From Monarcha castaneiventris obscurior (Eukaryota > Chordata > Aves > Passeriformes > Monarchidae): a stretch of 64,000 bases of DNA. The translations under genes and the position numbers were made by a program. Positions 13,756-27,300 of this stretch are shown here, one piece after another. Below the pieces are notes generated by a model. The model made no database searches. It was not told where the DNA came from and saw nothing but the letters and a program-made list of their open reading frames with translations. The first letter of the stretch is position 1, and the number at the start of each line of letters is the position of its first letter. The stretch is from assembly GCA_026261815.1 (NCBI GenBank), contig JAMPIT010000575.1, positions 40,587,501 to 40,651,500 on the forward strand. The letters run 5' to 3'.

Positions 13756-15221
13756 GTAAATATGTTTGAACTTTTTGCAGGCTAGAAAGCGTATGATGTG
13801 TTTTACAATCTGGTTTAATTACCATTGTGAGCTTTAGTCACTGAAGCTGATCAGTAAGTGGCTTGTTGTTACAAATGGTTGATAAGTGTTAATTCACGTC
13901 ATTAAAATCTTCCTCCTATTTCTGTTTTTCTGACTGACCTGACTTTCCCGTGATATGAATAAGGAGAACAGGGTGGTGCTACAATGCAAGCTAGTTATTT
14001 GTTTTTGTAGATAAAAATTTCCAGGGAGAGAGGGGTCAGGAAGAGGATCACTACAGATCTTAAAATGACCTGATGTTACTGTGTGATGTTCAGTAATTAG
14101 TTCTTCTATCATTAATAGCTTTTGCACATGTGTAAGTAGGACTGTTTGTCTCAAAACTTTTTTGTTTTCTCAAAATATTCAACTTGTTAATCATTAGGAC
14201 TTTAATAAGGTTATAAAAATCACCGGCAGAAAGTTGCTCTTATTTAGGGGATATATAATTTTGTAGTTAGAAGTTATATTTTTATCATTAATAATACTCT
14301 GATAGGATGTTGACTTCAATTACTTCTCCTATTTCTTGAAATTTGGCAGTTCTTGAAAGATGGAAAAGCTTTTTAGAAATATTATCTTTTTCTTAAATTT
14401 CAGATTTAAATTTCAGAATAGCAGATTTAAAAGTTTTGAAGTACGAATTCTGAATCTGCAGAAAATAAGATGTTTCTTAATTTACTCAAAGTAGTAGCTT
14501 TTTCTTGTATTATGTATTAAAATACTTTTATGGTAGAAATGTGAGGATTGGCTGCACATGATGGGAAAAACAAAGAGAAGTGGGAAAGGAAAAAGGCAGG
14601 ATAACTTTCAAATGAGACAAGCTTAAATATTCAGACACATCGAAATATTATTGGAAACAGACTTTTGGACCAATTTAGTTTTGCAACCACACATATGCTT
14701 TTCCGTCATCCTCATATTTTAAGAGTGTGGGTGGAAAATAAGCATATTAGTCTTAAATGCAAAGGATAGGCCTGTATCATCACATTTTTTATACTCACCT
14801 ACCTCCTCCACAGTAGTTTTTTTGGTGCATTTTTTTGGGATTGTTTTGGGTTTTTTTCTTTTTTGTAAAGGCAGTGTGGCAGTTAGGTACACTTAGAAAA
14901 CTTGAGGAAGATTATTTTGTATTAAGCGTCTGTTTAGGAAGATACCACGCACATAAAATCTCATGTATATTTCCTGTGGCAAACCATGCGAGTCTGTGGT
15001 ATGGGTTTGTTATTTATGGGGAAATTCCTGCTTACTATTGCTTTTAATAATGGAAGCAGTTCTCCTAGTATCTTTAGGTCCAATTCAGAATTAAACCCTA
15101 AAAGACTGGAACCAACAAAAGTAGTTTTATAGTGAGGCACATTTTGGCACCTGTTATTTATTTTTGTTTAAGTTTGCTGTGTTTAGTCAAACACTTTACT
15201 TGGGAATGTTTTGTTTTTCAG

Positions 15222-15323
15222 GATGGGAAGAAGAAATTTGACAAGGAAAGTGAAAAATATTATTCCATCTTAGAGAAGCACTTAAATTTGTCAGCAAAGA
15301 AGAAAGAATCTCATTTGCAAGAT
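15222..15323 (+). CDS. ARHGAP42: ARHGAP42 exon, BAR domain (residues 129-162)
   Basis: 34 codons from [10 protein letters not shown] to KKKESHLQD. Acceptor TTTTTCAG before 15222, donor GTAAGA at 15324; both borders are phase 0. The segment is lysine- and glutamate-rich helix, the long BAR helix that forms the curved, positively charged membrane face. The last residue is Asp, where I recall Glu in human. Reading into the intron adds eight residues and stops at 15348-15350. Confidence 0.96.
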
Positions 15324-18300
15324 GTAAGAACTGAACACACTCTTACCTAGTGTCACATTTGCATAGAAATCATGATAACAAATTGGTTCTCTTCAAGACA
15401 TGCTGTATTTTATTAATGTGAAGTTGTGGTGATTTCTGGTAATTATGCTTGTTGTATCTATAAATTCTTAGCTGGGATTAATAAAACCCAAAAAGGAGTT
15501 AAATATTTTAACAAAGCCATATTCTGTGTGTGCAACTTTGTGTATTTCAAGTACAGCTAATGTTTATTGGTTGCAACAATGGAATTATATTAGTACAATA
15601 AAAGTATGAGTTTTATAAGCTATATGTGGAATATTTGAAAGTAAATTAATTGCTTTTGGATTTGCTATTTAATATATTAACTGATGAAATTGAGCTTCTA
15701 TTTCATATAAATTTTAATCCAGAAGAATGAACTGAGATCACTTTAATGATGCTCTTTTCTGCTTCTTTTTTCCTCTTTTTCATCTTATTCTGAGACTGAG
15801 GCACCTGAAATTGCCCTGAAATTATATCTATAACTTCAGCTTTGAAGAGTCTGTATGACTAATTCTTTTCTGTTAAAGAAAACAAATCATGAAGACTTCT
15901 AGTTTAACAGGAGGATTCCAGGGCTTTTCAGTATGCTGGTAGAAATGAGTATGACTTGTCTTTGAAGCAAATTACAATAAACCCAGAAATATGATATCAA
16001 TGATACTTTAGGAATTGTGCCAAAAGTAGTTTAAAATTATTTTGGTGGGATTACTGTTGCCATGGTCTCTCTTAAATCATGGGGATTAGTTTGCAGATGG
16101 AATTTTCACCAAAGGTGTGACCATCACTCAATCACATTGTAGGGGTTTTTTTTTTCATGTTTACCAGTAATATTATAATTAAAATTGAATAAGGCTTAAC
16201 AATTCAAAATTTCTAATCATGTCTATATGCCTGCATTGCTGTTGCTGTCTATATAATAATCAGTCTAGATAAGTCATTAGTTATGTAGGATTGGTTAATT
16301 GTTCCACTTGTATGTTAGAGCTCTCACTTTTCCTAAATATCTTATGTATTGATGAAGAAGCAGTTCTGTTAGAGGCTAAGCCCCAGCTGAAAAAAAAAAA
16401 AGGAAATTCTTACCAAAATGTGGTAAGGTGAACTTAAGCACTAATTTGCTCTAGAATAGAAACAAAATAAAGTAAATACTATATTTTACTCTTGGGACAT
16501 GAGAATAATTAGTCTAAAAGCAGCAACTGAAGTGCAAAGTAACAACTGTGAATCTAATAAACTATGGTAGAATAACAATGGATTTGGCTCATGTCTATAA
16601 ACTAATGGAAAACCAGAATAATTTTTTCCAGTGTGTCCTTAAGTGACATATCTGGATTTAAAATCTTGTAACTGAGGCTGAGGTTTTCTGCTTTTCTAGA
16701 TGCCTCCCTTATATAGGATAAAGGGCATAACTTGGCATTTCTGTCTTCCTAATTTTCTGCAGATGTAGATGTGCTGAATCAGCAATAGATCCACCATAAG
16801 TAGAAAGTACAATACCAAGTCAGTACCAAAATTTTTGACCAGGGAGACTTTTGGTCTGTATCTGTATTGTAAGTAAAAGGAAGCCAAGCTCCATTCCTGA
16901 CCTGAAATCCAAGATAGCTGTTGACTTGCATCCAGAGTGATTCGGGTGAGCCCCAGTTATAGCCCCTGTGTCCAGGATGGAGTTTGTTGGAGCAGCTCAC
17001 AGCAGAGCAGGGCATGAGCAAAGAACCAAGCAGTGCTGGCAGCTGGGGCTTTGGAGCCTAGGGCAGGAGATGGGCAGTCTGTGCCTCAAGCCAGTGTCAT
17101 GCATTCAAGGAGATGGGAATACCATTTTTTGACTGCTACGTGGGAAAAATATTGTTTCTTTGAATTGATGAGGTTTCTCGATACCTCGTCACATTATGTG
17201 GGTTGAAGAGTACTGGGATTAGCAAAGATATTGTGCTGTGTTGGGTTCTTTTACATACCTCACTTGAGTGCAATTGAGAACACCTTTATTATGCATCTGA
17301 AGTTTGATGGTTGGAACGTATTCTGTAGAGAGTAGTTTGCATATATTCACCCAACTGAAATGTGTTGGATATTTTAAGAGCCTGCAAGACTGCTGGTGCA
17401 GTTTACACAGGTGATTGGCTTTTTTCCTTTAGCACCAAAAATAAACTTTCTAGTAGTGTCTTTTCACTGCGTACTGAAGCCCACAGTGGAGGAGATAACA
17501 GGCAGAATTGAGTGATATGAGAAATCTAATAAACTTCTGATTTAATTTCTCTGAAATCTGTTCCAGAATCAGTGTCCATGCTTATGTAAATTTCTGGTAT
17601 ATATATTGTAGTGATAGCCTACATCAATGAAAATATTAGTTACTATTACTGTGTATCATACAGGTAGGGACTTAAACTCATATCCATCAGATCTCTTTAT
17701 TTTTTACATGGAATTTGAAGTCACAGAAAAACACATGAAAATCCTTTCTGCTTTTGAAACTTTTAAGATCACTTTTCAAAGTGATTCTTACAAATCTAAA
17801 TTGTCTGATGTTCACACAAATTCATAAGCTTCTACAGAATATATATTTGGGGAATTCTGATGCAGTCCCTGTTCACTGGTGGTGATTATGGCCTTAATCC
17901 ATATTTGAGGTGGCACTTGGTTGTTTTAAATATCATTACAACTGCACCCTGCTTAAATTCTGTTCAGAATAGAGATGGATTTAATTAGGTGTTTAAATAC
18001 TTTTCCTGAGGAAAAGCCTAAAAGAGACAATTGCTAAAACTAAGTTTCATTATTTATGTACAATTAAATGAGAGAGCTGAGGTCTGTCTCAAGTGCTTAT
18101 TGATAGCATTTGTGTGAGCAAGAGATTGCTGAATCACATCCCAAAGTGGTGGCAACTGCTTCTGTTCAGCTATGTAGCACTGTCTTTGTGATAGATTTTT
18201 TTTGTGAAATAAAACTATTAACAGAGTATCAGAGAAAAGAGTAGCAAAACACGCTGTATGAATGGCAAATGGTAGAGTTAATTTTGAGGTAGAGTGGTTC

Positions 18301-21300
18301 ATTACTGGAATTTTGAGTGCTTGGTTTCAGCTTCATATTATTAGTTTACTGAATTTTTAATTTTTTTTAACAGACCCTGGAAGGAAATGCTGGTACTGAA
18401 TGATTTGAAACATAACCTCGAGGTCCATGTGTTGAAGTAGCATTGGAACACTGGGCTAGGGAGGTGGATCAATATCGTGTTGAGCCTGTACAGCCAAAGC
18501 ACAATACTAGCATGTCCTTGAGTAGAGAAGCAATCTTAATTATATATGGTGCTATTGATGGCCAAGTCCTGCCTGAAGGAAAACACTGACTTTTTGCTTT
18601 TGTACTGTTAAAAGTACTAAATCTTTTTTATGATGTGTTTGCTGGTTTAAAGTTTGTTGTCAAGGGAAGACAACATCAAGCTTTCCCAATTTCCCCACAT
18701 TTGTCATTTTTAGTGCCAAAATTAAACTAGAGAATATACAGAAGTATCCTTTTATATTTTAATTGACATACATCAAAAATAGGTGATCTTACTCATGTTG
18801 TTGATCAGTGATAATATTTTGACCAAAGAGCAAAATCTAACTAATACAGCGCAGAAGGGATTTGCTTGAAAAAATTATTTGTTAAGAAGATGGATGAATT
18901 AAAATGGAATCTGCATGTCTTCTTTAAACATTATCTACATGCTACACTGCTTTTCTGTTAGTTCCCTCTCCTGTGGCTTGTTTAAATTGAGGATAAAAGC
19001 CTATTACTCTTTATCAGCTGATAAGAGTTAATTCTTTAGCTATTTAGGCAGAAGACACTGTTCTGATACTGGATCTCCATGTTGGGTGGTATTAGTCAGG
19101 CACTTCTGACAAGTATTGCCTTGTAGTTCTGTCACTTGAAAATTAAAATTTGAAATATATTTGATTTATGAGGTTAGGGACTTAAATATGTTTACATTCC
19201 AAGAACATATGACTCATACTATAAAATAATAAGTTGCAAGATGTCATTGTTAAAGGTGGCCTATTTAAGAAAGAAAATACCGTCTTGGGAAGGTATTTGA
19301 ATCTGAGAAACAGATATGATTTCAGTGCATATGACTTAAATATTTCAATAGGAATAATTATCTTTTTGTCCGTCCTTGATTCCTACACTGCTTGTTTCTA
19401 TTTCCTTTTCTAAACTTGCATATACCAAGTACCTGCTGCCACCTTTCTTTCCCTCCAGGCTCTGCTAAAAACTAGAATATTAAAGTGCAAAAAGAAAGAA
19501 GAAACCAAAAAAGAGCCGGTAAAAGGCATAGGCTGAAATGTGGAATGTTAGCTTCTTAAACTTGCATTTAGCTTTTTTAAGTAGGTATTCTAATTTTCAG
19601 AAAGAAAACTGAGCCCTATGAAACTTGTAAAATAATCTCATGGAAGATCTGTTTGTAAATGACATAAACTGTTTTTAAAGCAATTAAAAGACTAAAATAA
19701 TGTCCATATTTCATTTTGTCTTTTAGGCAGATACACAGATTGACAGAGAACATCAGAACTTCTATGAAGCATCATTAGAATATGTTTTTAAAATTCAAGA
19801 AGTACAAGAGAAAAAGAAATTTGAATTTGTAGAACCTGTAAGTTTTATTTTCTTTAGAATGCATGCATTTAAAGCTGAAAATTGAATTTAAAATATCAAT
19901 TTTTTTGCTCCCTTTTTAAGTTTTGAATGCAGGTTCTTTGTGTATAGACAGACATTAAGATCTTGGCTTGGGCACTTTCCATGTTTATTAAAGGATTATG
20001 TAAGAGTTTAGTATCTACTGTGAAGTGAAATGTCTGATGACTTGAAGTGTGCATAACATTTTAATGGGACATCATGTAATGTTGTGTCTGTGCAACACAT
20101 AATCGATGTTTCCTAATACCATGATTTAATGGCCTAAATTTTGAGCCAGTTTTTTAATTTAAATATTTTATGTAGGCAGTGTACACAGGCATTGTTCTGA
20201 GTTACACATGAAGTAAAGTGAAAAATCAATTTTTCTGTAGGATAGGTAAGTTAATCTTTTTGTTGGTGGAGTCATCTGTCTTTAGTTTACTTTAGAAATA
20301 AAGGAAAGCATATGTTGACATGACATTAAAGAGTAAGATAAAGTTGTGTTTCAATGTCCATATTCAAGTTTGGGATTTCCTTCTGGACTGTGTTTCCATC
20401 CCCCGCTCCTCACTCTCTCTGGGTCAGTCAGTACCAAAAGCAGCTTCAGTATGAGATGCAGGCATATTTCTGTGGCCTAGTAGCAGTACTACTACTGTTC
20501 CTGTCATACAGACAGGACTAGCTTGCCAGGTGCCTGATGTAGCTTTACCTATAGTACCTATAGCCCTTGCAGGAGAACTTCCAATGCCACATGTCCCTTC
20601 CTATTGAGCACACTGAGCACAGCAGAGCACCCGTTGTCAGAGAGGAAGGAACATGACGAGTAGGACTTTCTCTCCACATCATCTCCCAGCTTCCTTGTAA
20701 CTACTGAAGCAGCACTCTTGACTGCAAAAGGGATTTAATTACATCTCTAACACCCTGTGTCACCACGAGCTTCTCAGAGGCCTTCTTTCCATGAGATGAG
20801 AGTATATTGTATAGGGAATGTTTGACATTGATGCAAACTAATGAACCTGGATTCAGCAAGCAGTACTTACAGAAATCCTATCTTTATGGCATACAGCTGC
20901 CAAATCTTGGAGACTAAAACTTTACTCAGATTCCTAAATAAGAACATTTTTCTACCTGTCACAGATTAATCCAGAGTGTGTCGCTCTGTCTCCTTCTGAA
21001 AAACTCTCACATCCTGGAAAAATCTAGCAATCGTGACCTAGCTCTGACCCTAGTAGAGAAGACTTTATGCTCCTTTAATGTAGTAGAAACTTTCTGTATT
21101 GAAAAGACCTTGTACACTGGAAAATATTGTGCAACTGCACATAGTTAAAATAGGTAAAATTTATTTTTCAATGTATCCATTTCCATACTGTCTCAGATCA
21201 GTAGGCGTTCAGCCCAGTATGACATATTTGACGTTCGGTACCGGAAATACTCTTGTGACTGGGTAATGATAGCCCTTGCAGGTAATATCTTCTGACTTTG

Positions 21301-24300
21301 GGTGTGAATTTTTTTATAATCAGTCCAGATACAGATGGAGCTTTAATTATAACATCAGTTGCAACATTTTGAATCTTCAAAATTCTTAATTTTTGTTTGT
21401 AGTCTGTTGTATACAACATGCTGAAATAAAAGCATTTGCAAAACCCCATAAGGCTAAAAATGCCTTATGTAAAAAAGTAACATAAAATACAAATCAGCAA
21501 TACCATGAGATTAAAAAAAGCCAAAACAAAAACAAACCAAAATAACCCAAAGACTTCAAAAAAGGCTTTCTGCAATTCGTATTTGTGTAGGTGATGTTGG
21601 AAGTATGAGCATGTGCTCCTAAATCAAAAGGTCTAGACAAGGACAAAGCCTAACACTTTAAAATCAGGTATCGAAAGAATTGTCATATTTTTAATTTTCC
21701 TCTGTGTGCTCTATGAATGTGTGCAGGACAGAAGATGCCTGGTGGTGTGTCTGTATGGACATTCCTCCTCAGGAGCTCTGATGGTTGTGGGTCATTCTAG
21801 TGTATGTGCTGCCTATGCCTCTGATTTATCAGCACAGTGTCACATCTGTAATTCTCAGTCTGACATCTTGCTAACAGACTCACTGGAGGAGAGTTTAACA
21901 AAATAAATCTGTTAGTGCAGTGAAGGAGGAAACTGTGATGCCCATGTGAAAGAAGAATAAGTTTGCGACATGGGAATAGAACTGAAAAGCAAATGATTTG
22001 TTGAACATCCTTTCAAGACCTTCAGTTTTTCTATGTCAAAGGATAAAGACAATCTGAGAACCAGAGTGGGAGAAGTAACCTAGCAAAAATTGCCAGGTGT
22101 GTTACGGCTAGGGCAGTGGAAGTTGGTCAAAGTGGAGTGTGTTCTTTTCGGGAGGAGAGTGAGGAAAGATTTTAAAGTACAGATGCTAATGACTCATACA
22201 GTGAATAGAAGATTGTAGTATTTAGAGTAGACTTTTGCAGCTGCTTCTTAGGCCCTGTGTTTCTCTTTGTTCTCTGCATCTTGATCAAAGTGGTTGCTAA
22301 TGTGTACTAGTGTGAGTAACTGACATATTCCTATTTGCGGTCCTCCTAGATCTTGATTTTTTCCAAGAAAAGAAAACAACTCAGGTTTTTGTACAGATCA
22401 TAAATTTAAACTTCTTCTGAAGGGCAAATTAGTGTTCAAATTTACAGCAAGATTAACAATAAAGCAAAATAAGTGACAATAATCTGTCTTACTAGCTTTT
22501 CTCTTGTGACCCCAAAGAAGCTAGTCTAAGCCAACAGTGCTTTCTGAGGTTGTTACACTAATTAAAATACTGCAAACACCTTCCTAAAGTTCTGCTTTGT
22601 CCTGTGGTGATGCCAGGACTTCCTTGTCTTGTAGAAATCAGGGCACAAAGTTCATAAGCAGTAAACTATCTGAAATGTGAGGGGTGGTCTGTTAAATGTT
22701 TATTTAAATAGAAGAAAAAAGAACAGCCAACCAAAAAACACTGCCTGTAATTGCCTGCATTTCCATGAGACTTCGCAGTGGCCATTAAATTTGAATTTCC
22801 CTTTCTTGCATTTTCTACATTATTAACTATGGTCACTTTAATCTGAAGAATAAGCACTGTCTGCTTACAAATAAAATGAAAGCAGGGAGACAAGGACTTC
22901 TGGCTGATGTGTTGCAGGCCAAAGGTTAAATTCCTCCCCTATCCGAAACCTAAGTACAGTCTTCTTCCTGTGAGAATGAAACGACCAGGCAGTCTTGAGG
23001 TCAGCAGCTCTACAAAAAAATAAATAAAGTCTCAAAAGTAGTTGGATTTTGTTTTGGATTCTGTGTTGAAATCCTTATGGCTCTGGTGTGGTGAGCAGCT
23101 TTGTATTCTGGAGTTCAGACCTCACTCTTTACTGATGTGACTGATTAGATACTCAGAATGAGATAACTGTAAGGCACTTTTAAAAATGAAAAATTGTTGG
23201 TATAAAAGCATCAGGCGTTTATTGATGAAATAAATTACCTCCTTATGTGTGAATATCACCTCGAAATACATTCTGAAAATTTTCTTTGAAAGTAAAATGG
23301 CTGATTTTTATAATCTTGTTTTTAATATTATTTTTATACTATTTAATATTAATTTCTTTTAAATTATGTGCCTGCCTTTAGAAGCAGTGCCACTTCTAAT
23401 GCCAGCTACAAGAAAAGTCCACTATGAGCATAAGCCTAGGACAAAAGACCTTGGCTTTTAAATCTCTTCCGTACAATGCTCTGTCTGTACCCGTCCTGAT
23501 GAACGTGATCATGGAGATGCCTTAGCAACACAGGCCCATTGGGTACAGGGCATTTTCTGATCCCTGTTTTCCTCTGCTGGTGGCACATATGTTGAGGTGA
23601 ATACCATCCTCAGTGTCATGTTTCAGCACAGAACTTAAATACACTGATCTAGGACTTGCATAATATTTTTCTTTTATTCCTATTTTTCTAAGTGCTTAGA
23701 GAATGTTTAACCAGGAAAACCTCAAGGCCAGATCCTCTGCAATGCACAACTGCCAGAATACCTGAGAAGTACTTTAACTGAAATTAATTCAGATTTTTAT
23801 CAGGGTTTGGGTTTTTTTGCTGCTGTTGTATTTTTGCTTTCTGATAAATTCAGCTTTGCTGCCATCTTGTGTTAAATATTTTCCTTGGTATTTCTCAGTG
23901 TACTCTATGAAAGTGTTTTGTATGTTGTAAAATGTTTTTCTTCAAGCATTGGAGCTGAAATGTATACAGTTTATTCTCCTGAAATGCTCTTTAAACGGAT
24001 CTTTGAAATTCAGGCATAAGCTGACATACTGAAATTTTGTCCTACTAGTTCTTCATTGTAATTTTAGTGTGCTTTAGTGTGGTGGTCTGGCTGCAGTTTT
24101 GCTAAGTGTTACTCCTGCAGTATCCCTTCAGCTGAAAGCGGTGGGTTTAGCAACAGGCTCCTGCTTACAGGTTATGTTAATCCACACAGCCTTTCGACTG
24201 GACCAAGTCAGAGTAAGCACAGGAGTAGTTGCGCTGCAGCATCTGAAGCAGCTGTAGCTGGGAATGCTGATGTGTAACTGAACCTAGAGTGAGCACAGGC

Positions 24301-27300
24301 TTCGCATAACTGGAGCCAAAGCAGAGCTTTGGTTAAAATTTGCATATTTTATACTTTATTCATTAAAAAGAAGATTAATTTTCTTTCTTTTCCTTTAAAT
24401 AGTTCTTTCCAGAATTATAGAAATTTAGAATTATAGTCTAGAATTATAGAAAATTATGGAACTCTTTCTGTCTATTTGCACAATTGGATGTTTTTAAGAC
24501 AAACTGTTGTATTTGGACCTTCCTCAGAAACACATGAATAATCAGTAAGAGATTTCAGGGTCCATTCCTTAGCTGAGATAATGATTTCAGCTGGACAGAT
24601 GAATCATGTTAAGCTGAGATGATTTATATAAGATGTGGAGCTCTCCACTTGAGACTGCATTGCCTCCATTGCTTGATGGTGGAATATGGTTCAGGAATTC
24701 ACATCCACCGTAGAGGCCCCCACAAAAACTGGCTTTTATGTCCAAGGATCTTCTCAGTTCTTCAGGCTCTGTGACTGGCTCACTGAGCAGCCATGGGCTT
24801 GCACCACTTCTGCCTGAGGCCAGGGTTTCATCTGATCCTGCAATACCAGTAAAAACCAAGGGCAGAGTCCTTCTCCCAGCCATACCTTGTATTTGTGCCC
24901 ACACTGATGATCTGTTCACCTCCAACTGCTTTAACTTACTAATGCAGCAAAAGAGCAGGCAGATAAACAGGCTCTCAGCAGTCTTGTAGAGAGCAATAGG
25001 AGAGAGGAGGCAGAACAATTCAGCTACAATTCTTCAAGTAGGGCTGAGAGGAAATTTAAAGAAAATATAAGTACAGTAAAAGCTACACCTTTACGCTGTT
25101 CCATTTACAATAATCTATGGTATTGGTAACACAAAGCAAGCTCATTAAATATGAATGATGGCATTTTTGTTGCCTAAGTCTAGACTACTTCAATAGTCAA
25201 TGAAGAGAGATAAATGTTTCCATTGGATCATTCATCCCATCCTGAGAGACAAGTCTGAAAAACGGAAAAGAATTATGCTGTGGGATACCTGTGGTTCTTT
25301 ACTGAGTTAGGAGACAGCCTGGACAGCCAGTTACTTAGCCCAGATGATAATGGTGCAATATACTCAGGCACATCTTTTTTATTGTTAGACTGACGTTATT
25401 GTAAATCCAAATAAATTTCTCTTTTTTTTGTTGTTTTCTTTACTCTTTTTTTTGTAAGCTAAATTAGATTTACAAAGAAAGCAGTCCATGATAGGAAATT
25501 AAATGCTTGTTATTTAACAGCAGGTACAATGACTTATAGCAATGTCAAAACACTTTTCGAATTTAAAGCAGAATAAGTTAGAAGGCTTTTAAAACTAAGA
25601 GGTGGCAGGAATGCATTAATTCAAGAGCTAAACCTGGTTGTACCTTTTACTACTTGAACATTGTTTTAAAGCAAACTTTAAAAGGACTTTTCAACTGGAT
25701 AAACACACACTACGGTGGTTCTGTTGGAGTCAATCACAGACATACCAAATAGAGCTTGCATTTAGTTCAGAGCAGGAAGAAATAGTCTGGGTTTCTTGTG
25801 TTGTGCTAATCTATCCAAAACATACTTTCTAGAGTCTCATTTGTGGAAAATAGGTCATAGCCCAAGAAATTACTATGAAGAAAGTGGAAAAATATTTTGA
25901 AGAAAAAACAATCGAACTCTGAAATTTTAAACTGGGAAAATGCACACCAGCAAAGACTCCAGCTGAAATGCTGGACAAAATGACTAGGACAGTGAATTAA
26001 ATTATTATGGAAATTACAACTTCATGACGCAAAAGCATGCGTAACATTTCTCTTTCTTAAGGTCTCACCATGGATTCCTTCTTAGCAAAGCTTTGCCTTT
26101 GAGTGTAAAAGCAGAGTGTTCCAGGAGTTAAAAATGTGTAATGCTTCTCAATTTTACCTTTTCAGCTCTTGGCCTTTCTTCAAGGATTATTTACATTTTA
26201 CCATGAAGGATATGAACTGGCTCAGGAGTTTGCACCATACAAGCAGCAACTGCAGTTCAATTTGCAGAATGTAAGGATGATTTGTATTTACATAATTCAA
26301 GTTTTTAATTTGCTAATTTCGGTTCAGGATATTAAAGTAGACTTACAGCACTTCATTGAAACTCTAAATCTTGCAATGTTTTAGTAAGGTGAGATCAAAT
26401 TCATATACAAATAGGTAAAATTATTTTTGTAAGGTTAATATAATTAAGATTCCTGACAACAAATAACTTTGGATAGTTAATTTGTGATCTCTGGATCAAA
26501 ACTTTGGGAGCAAGAGCAAGAAAAACAGGACAGCAGCCAAGTTTTTATTCAAAAGCACAGTGGTCTAGATAGATTTTAAACTTGTATGAAAGCTTTCTTG
26601 AGAGTGAGGCCTAGCTTCTGGAATAAGTGGAGATACCAAAAATGTTCCAGAATGATACAGTTTGTCCTGCTTTCTGCTGACTTCCCACTGTATGTAAAGC
26701 ATACTTAGGAAGCCATTCTCTGGCTGTTCTCTGTATCATTGAAGAGTAAGTGGGACTTTCCTCCATGGTGAGCAACTCTCATGAGCATTAATTTTCACCA
26801 GAAGAAAGGGTCTCTTTTTTTGTGTAGAGAGTTACTCTCAACTGAGCAGATGGATCTTGCACTGTAGATTGGTGTGGATTTGGTAGTCAGAGCCATACAA
26901 GATCCCATTTTGGTCACCAACTGCCCAAAAATTTCATAGCTATCAAAGATGACTAAAATGCATTTAATCAATATACTTTTCCACTCATCATAACTGCTGT
27001 ATGCGAGTGTATATTTATTTTCACTGTGTAATTCAGATATTACACTTTCAAGGACAAACAAGTAAATAGGTACAAAATATCTTTACACACTTTGCTTTTA
27101 AGCAAAGTTTATTCACTCTTTGCTTTTATGGCAAAAAGTGAAGTTCAACACGTCAATATTGCGCAAGTCCCACATTTTTCCTGACAAGTAACATCAAAGT
27201 CCAGAACAAACTTTTAAAAAGAGTTAAGTCCATTTCATTTTTTCAAGAAAAGACACATCTGACAAACTTCTGTAGCTCCATCTTCCCTTTTACCTCTTTT

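Larger units (their letters stand above)
1..15221 (+). other. 3' part of a long ARHGAP42 intron (upstream of first visible exon)
   Basis: More than 15 kb with no ARHGAP42 exon; I looked for the BAR-domain residues that should precede [10 protein letters not shown] and found none. The intron ends with a T-rich tract and AG at 15220-15221. It holds a broken sense CR1 (about 306-1725), an (AAAAC)n run (6983-7003), a 35-bp direct duplication (13677-13755), and two non-repetitive islands of more balanced composition (2690-2945 and 7760-8010). The remainder is AT-rich sequence in which I see nothing specific. Short open frames here fit chance. Confidence 0.85.

Noticed and set aside
24587..25018. 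143-codon antisense open frame in an intron
   Set aside because: No recognisable domain, no splice partners, and a length that chance can produce in 64 kb.
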